Assembly (NCBI GenBank): GCA_040756575.1
Contig: JBFLYP010000015.1
Span: forward strand, 1-64,000
DNA length: 64,000 nucleotides
DNA from: DTYU01 sp040756575
GTDB lineage: Bacteria > Bacillota > Desulfotomaculia > Desulfotomaculales > Ammonificaceae
Direction of reading: 5' to 3'
A program made the translations under genes and the position numbers. The notes under the pieces are model-generated. The model was not told where the DNA came from. It saw only the letters and a program-made list of their open reading frames with translations, and searched no databases. Each line of letters begins with the position of its first letter. Within the stretch, counting starts at the first letter, position 1. This document shows, in pieces, positions 60,218-64,000 of the stretch.

Positions 60218-61345
60218 ATGCAGAAACAGATATTTCCCTTTACTGCTTTAGTCGGTCAGGAGGAAATGAAGAAGGCGCTGATCTTGAACGCCGTTAACCC
60301 GAAGCTTTCCGGCGTGCTGATCCGCGGCGAGAAGGGGACGGCGAAATCTACGGCGGTGCGAGCGCTGGCTGACCTGCTGCCCGAGATTATGGTCGTGGTG
60401 GACTGTCCTTTCGGCTGTGATCCCGAAGACCCGACGACGATGTGTACTAAGTGCCGGGAGCGGCGGGAGGCCGGCGAAGAGCTGCCGGCGGTAACCCGGA
60501 AGATGCGGGTGGTGGATCTCCCCGTTTCGGCGACCGAGGACCGGGTGGTGGGGACACTTGACATTGAGCACGCGATTAAAAAGGGAGAAAAGCGCTTCGA
60601 GCCCGGCGTGCTGGCCGAGGCGAACCGGGGCATCCTTTACGTTGACGAGGTGAACCTGCTTGATGACCATGTGGTGGACGTGCTGCTTGATGCGGCGGCG
60701 ATGGGGGTCAATACCGTCGAGCGGGAGGGTGTATCCTTTACGCACCCGGCGAATTTCATCCTGGTAGGGACGATGAACCCGGAGGAGGGAGAACTCCGCC
60801 CGCAACTGTTAGACCGCTTCGGGCTTTGCGTCAACATCACCGGCGTTGCCGATCCGGCGCTGCGGGTGGAGATCGTAAAGCGCCGGGCGGCTTTTGAGGA
60901 GGACCCGGCTGGGTTTACCGCCTTATGGGAGGAAGAGCAGCAACAGCTTCGCGAGCGGATCGTTGCTGCCCGCACGCTCTTGCCGCAAGTAGAGATTGGT
61001 GACGGGATGCTGCTGTTGATTGCGCAGATTGCCGTCGAGATGGGCGTGGACGGTCACCGTGCCGACCTGGTGATGATGAAGGCCGCGAGGACCAACGCGG
61101 CGCTCGGGGGGCGTACAGAGGTTACCGAAGCTGACGTTAAGGAGACGGCCGACTTTGCACTCCTACACCGGATGCGGCGTAAACCCTTTCAGGAGGTCGC
61201 CGTTGACCGGGAGAAGCTTGCCGGCGTCTTCGGGATGCACCCGCACCGGGACGGCAGCCAGATGACCGGCCACAGCCATTCCCACGTGCACGTCCATAGC
61301 CATCCGCACCGTCACCCGCACGGCCATACGCACGGGGTGCGGTAG
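60218..61345 (+). CDS. ChlI/BchI-like chelatase ATPase with His-rich tail
   Basis: A 375-residue AAA+ motor subunit. Walker A GEKGTAKST, DEVNLLDDHVVDVLLDAAAMG and GTMNPEEGELRPQLLDRFGLC match ChlI/BchI closely. A Cys cluster (CPFGCDPEDPTTMCTKC) matches the one in the ChlD-like neighbour. The last 35 residues are exceptional: thirteen histidines, mostly in His-X-His steps (GHSHSHVHVHSHPHRHPH), a likely nickel-, cobalt- or zinc-binding tail. It would power CobN together with the ChlD-like protein. AAGGAGGC precedes the ATG. Confidence 0.88.
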   Translation: MQKQIFPFTALVGQEEMKKALILNAVNPKLSGVLIRGEKGTAKSTAVRALADLLPEIMVVVDCPFGCDPEDPTTMCTKCRERREAGEELPAVTRKMRVVDLPVSATEDRVVGTLDIEHAIKKGEKRFEPGVLAEANRGILYVDEVNLLDDHVVDVLLDAAAMGVNTVEREGVSFTHPANFILVGTMNPEEGELRPQLLDRFGLCVNITGVADPALRVEIVKRRAAFEEDPAGFTALWEEEQQQLRERIVAARTLLPQVEIGDGMLLLIAQIAVEMGVDGHRADLVMMKAARTNAALGGRTEVTEADVKETADFALLHRMRRKPFQEVAVDREKLAGVFGMHPHRDGSQMTGHSHSHVHVHSHPHRHPHGHTHGVR

Positions 61346-61370
61346 GGCGGGCGGTTTAGGAGGGGCACAC

Positions 61371-62210
61371 TTGATCGAGATTAAAAACCTGTGCAAGAGC
61401 TATGGCAGCATCCGGGCGGTTGTTGATCTTAATCTGCGGATCGAGGAAGGCGAAATCTTCGGACTGCTCGGTCCTAACGGGGCCGGGAAGACCACCACCG
61501 TGCGGATGCTGACGATGCTCACCCGGCCGGCCGCAGGCGAAGCCTATATCGCAGGGTATGAGGTGCAGCGGGAACTCGGCCGGGTGCGGAACGCGATCGG
61601 CGTGGTGCCGCAGCACATGAACCTGGACCAGGAACTCACCGCGCGTGAAAACCTGGAACTCCACGGGCGGTTATATAAGATGCATGCCGCCGAGCGGCGT
61701 CGGCGCATTGAGGAACTCCTGGCCTTTGTCGAACTGAGCGACCGTGCTGACGAACTGGTAAGCCGGTTTTCGGGCGGGATGAAACGGCGGCTCATGATCG
61801 CGCGGGCGCTGATGCACAAACCAAACGTTCTTTTCTTAGACGAGCCGACGGTGGGACTCGACCCGCAGACCAGGCGGCGCCTGTGGGACCTCATCCGGCA
61901 GATGAACCGGGACGGCGTTACGGTGCTCCTCACCACCCACTACATCGAGGAGGCGGAGGCGCTCTGCCACCGGGTGGGGATAATGGACCGGGGAAAACTG
62001 ATCGCGCTGGGCGCGCCGGCGGAGCTTAAAGAACGTGTCGGGCGCTATGTGGTTGAGTCCTTAAACGGCGGGGAGACAAGCTACACCCTTTTCGCTACGC
62101 GGGAAGAAGCGCTTGGCTTTGCCGGCTCGCTACGGGACGGTGTGACGATCCGGGAAGCGAGCCTCGAGGATGTCTTCGTGCAGTTGACCGGGCGCAGGGT
62201 GGGGGAATAG
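61371..62210 (+). CDS. ABC-2 type exporter ATPase, second set
   Basis: A 279-residue DrrA-like ATPase: Walker A GPNGAGKTT, signature FSGGMKRRLM, Walker B LFLDEPTVGLD, and the family C terminus LEDVFVQLTGRRV. The TTG start follows AGGAGGGG, 25 bases after the ChlI-like gene. It shares the overall plan of the ATPase at 55231 and probably serves the permease at 62328. Confidence 0.87.
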   Translation: MIEIKNLCKSYGSIRAVVDLNLRIEEGEIFGLLGPNGAGKTTTVRMLTMLTRPAAGEAYIAGYEVQRELGRVRNAIGVVPQHMNLDQELTARENLELHGRLYKMHAAERRRRIEELLAFVELSDRADELVSRFSGGMKRRLMIARALMHKPNVLFLDEPTVGLDPQTRRRLWDLIRQMNRDGVTVLLTTHYIEEAEALCHRVGIMDRGKLIALGAPAELKERVGRYVVESLNGGETSYTLFATREEALGFAGSLRDGVTIREASLEDVFVQLTGRRVGE

Positions 62211-62327
62211 TTTGGTTATTTAGCCATGGCTCTTGGGTGCGTAAGCAGAATTCGGTGGTCGGAATCCGGAAATGGGAACCGGATACTATCCGGTATTTTG
62301 GCTTTGTAGTTATGCGGAGGAAGAGAA

Positions 62328-63059
62328 ATGGACTGCTACACTGTCTTCTGGCGGGAAATGATCGCCTTTCGGCGGAGCTTCTGGAAATTTACTGCCACGC
62401 GGCTGATAAGCCCCTTTCTTTACCTCGTCGCCTTCGGCTGGGGCCTCGGACGAAACATTGCCGTAAACGGCGGCTCGTACCTCGATTTTGTCGTCCCCGG
62501 CATCATTGCGCTCAGCGCGATGACGGTAAGCTTCAACGCGGTAGGGATCTCGCTCAATATGAGCCGCCTCTACCATAAGACCTTGGAGGAGTACCTCCTC
62601 GCCCCGGTCAGCAGCTTCTCCTTCGTTTTGGGCAAGGTGTTAGCGGGCACAGTCCGGGGGCTGGCGGCGGCGCTCATCATCCTGGTCCTCGGTTTCCTCT
62701 TCGGCGCCCGGCCCGCGGCGGGCATCTGGTTCTTCGCGGTGGTGTTTCTTACCTGTTTCCTTTTCGCGGCTTTAGGTGTAGTGGCGGCAATGACGGTGCC
62801 CTCCCACGAGGATATGTCCAACTTCAGCACTTTCGTCATCCTGCCGATGGCCTTTCTCTGCGGCACTTTTTTCCGCGCGGAGAATCTGCCGGCTATCGTG
62901 GCCGACATCATTTACCTTTTGCCACTGACCCATACCAGCCATGCCCTGCGCTCCCTGGCGGGCGGTGACGGTTTGCCGGTCCAATCCCTGCTCGTCCTGG
63001 CCGCCTACGCCATGGTTTTCCTATTTGCGGCGGTATGGGTTATACGGCGGCTGCGGTAG
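62328..63059 (+). CDS. ABC-2 type permease, second set
   Basis: A 243-residue permease with about six helices: YLDFVVPGIIALSAMTVSFN and LPMAFLCGTFFRAENLPAI are the ABC-2 blocks. ATG follows GCGGAGG. Only one permease is present in this set, so it may act as a homodimer. Homology to the pair at 56339 and 57127 suggests related substrates. Confidence 0.85.
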   Translation: MDCYTVFWREMIAFRRSFWKFTATRLISPFLYLVAFGWGLGRNIAVNGGSYLDFVVPGIIALSAMTVSFNAVGISLNMSRLYHKTLEEYLLAPVSSFSFVLGKVLAGTVRGLAAALIILVLGFLFGARPAAGIWFFAVVFLTCFLFAALGVVAAMTVPSHEDMSNFSTFVILPMAFLCGTFFRAENLPAIVADIIYLLPLTHTSHALRSLAGGDGLPVQSLLVLAAYAMVFLFAAVWVIRRLR

Positions 63060-63075
63060 GGAAGGCAAAGTCCGG

Positions 63076-63561
63076 ATGCGGTATATTCTTAAGCGCATCC
63101 TTTATCTGATGCCCGTGGTGCTCGGTGTTTCCGTTATTACTTTCGGGCTTGCCAACCTGGCTCCCGGCGACCCGGCCGAACTTATTCTGCGCTCCGGCGG
63201 GGTGGAGCCGACCAGGGAAGCCGTGGAAGCCCTGCGGGAAGAGCTGGGTTTAAACGACCCGTTTTACGTGCAGTACGGACGCTGGCTGTGGCGGGCGGCG
63301 CACGGGGACCTGGGTGAGTCTTTCCGCACCGGGCAGCCCGTGGCGGCGGAGATCATTTCCCGTTTCCCAGCCACCCTGGAGCTTACCGGCGCGGCACTGG
63401 TCTTTATGGTTTTCCTGGCGCTGTCGGCGGGCATCCTGGCCGCGCTTTACCGGCACGCCATCGTCGTATCCGGTTGGAAAGGGGTGGTTAGCAGTGAAAG
63501 TGTTTATAAGAATCAGGCAAATCGGCCTGTTGCTGCTCTTATGTTTGCCACATTTAAATAA
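63076..63561 (+). pseudogene. Truncated NikB/DppB-like permease
   Basis: ATG 63076 begins a typical first third of a nickel/dipeptide ABC permease (MRYILKRILYLMPVVLGVSV; LAPGDPAELILR; FPATLELTGAALVFMV). Similarity ends near residue 134 and a short unrelated tail runs to the stop at 63561. Full-length members have about 310 residues. The rest of the permease is absent, so it is probably non-functional. Its presence next to a chelatase cluster suggests a lost nickel or peptide importer. Confidence 0.7.
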
Positions 63562-63576
63562 GGGGAGGAGAAAGGA

Positions 63577-64000
63577 ATGCGGATAAAAGTGCTGAAGGCA
63601 GGGTTCCTGCTCATTGCCCTGCTAATTACCCTGGTTGTCCTGGGTGGGTGCGGCGCTAAAACGCCCGGGCAGGATGCTGGGGCGCCGCAGAAAGCCGTTG
63701 TCACCGACCTGGCCGGCCGGCAGGTGGAAGTTCCCGTTCCGGTAAATAAGGTGGTGGCCATCGGTCCCGGCGCGTTGCGGCTGGTTTGCTATGTCAACGG
63801 TGCGGATAAGGTGGTGGGCGTGGAAAACCTGGAAAAACAACAGCCTACCGGCAGGCCGTACATTTTGGCCCATCCCAAATTAAAGGATTTGCCCACCATT
63901 GGCCAGGGAGGGCCCGATTCTACTCCAGACGCGGAAAAGCTGGTCAGCGTCAAGCCGGACGTAATTTTTGTCGCCTACCTGGTAGACAGGTCTCGGGCAG
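63577..64000 (+). CDS. Substrate-binding lipoprotein, partial at window end
   Basis: A lipoprotein starting at ATG 63577 (GGGGAGGAG upstream) with a signal peptide and lipobox LGGC at about residues 22-25. The mature part begins VVTDLAGRQVEVPVPVNKVVAIGPGALRL, typical of class III (FepB/BtuF-like) iron or corrinoid binding proteins. Unlike the three upstream paralogues it has no copper-amine-oxidase-N domain and is lipid-anchored. At least 141 residues are present; the 3' end lies outside the window. Confidence 0.83.
   Translation, partial: MRIKVLKAGFLLIALLITLVVLGGCGAKTPGQDAGAPQKAVVTDLAGRQVEVPVPVNKVVAIGPGALRLVCYVNGADKVVGVENLEKQQPTGRPYILAHPKLKDLPTIGQGGPDSTPDAEKLVSVKPDVIFVAYLVDRSRA

Overview
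The window looks like chromosome from a GC-rich, anaerobic, spore-lineage Firmicute, probably a thermophile of the Peptococcaceae/Thermoanaerobacterales type (inference). Pointers are the dipicolinate synthase genes dpaA/dpaB next to asd and dapA, Gram-positive style ribosome binding sites with GTG/TTG starts, two Hsp20 proteins, several copper-amine-oxidase-N-like surface domains, and a large CRISPR-Cas investment. No rRNA or tRNA gene was recognised.

Region 1 (1-18.6 kb) is a defence island on the + strand. It opens with a type III module: three Cas7-like RAMP proteins, an unassigned helical protein, Cas6, a Card1/Can2-like CARF nuclease and a Csm6-like CARF-HEPN ribonuclease. No Cas10 or Cas5-like subunit lies inside the window. 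A complete type I-B set without its own cas6 follows (cas8b-cas7-cas5-cas3-cas4-cas1-cas2), then a leader and one array of 47 counted copies of a 30-nt repeat. The array holds a 100-N assembly gap whose flanks are the same 127 bases, so it is probably an unresolved contig join.

Region 2 (18.6-26.5 kb) is accessory and partly decayed. It has a probable group II intron 5' fragment, a surface-protein gene split by an amber codon, an orphan CRISPR repeat 2.3 kb beyond the array, an ArsR/ferredoxin pair, and a proteostasis patch (two Hsp20 genes flanking a Clp-fold serine protease). Region 3 (26.6-31.3 kb) is dapB-dpaA-dpaB-asd-dapA for diaminopimelate/lysine and spore dipicolinate. Region 4 (31.4-41.0 kb) holds a CapA-like protein and an arsenic operon (arsR, ACR3, a small candidate UGA-containing selenoprotein, permease, thioredoxin-like protein, arsC), then a truncated PHP hydrolase, group II intron debris and a P2-type cation ATPase.

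Region 5 (41.1-64 kb) is a metal/tetrapyrrole island. A consensus promoter followed by tandem terminators precedes cobN. Then come three secreted binding proteins fused to copper-amine-oxidase-N-like domains, a FecCD permease and its ATPase, two ABC-2 exporter sets, ChlD-like and ChlI-like chelatase motors (ChlI with a His-rich tail), a truncated NikB/DppB-like permease and a binding lipoprotein cut by the window end. CobN, ChlI and ChlD could form one ATP-driven metal chelatase, with the transporters moving its metal or tetrapyrrole; the substrate is not visible from sequence. Two ~135-bp inverted-repeat elements and several short GAACGTAG-like repeat clusters lie between genes here and elsewhere.
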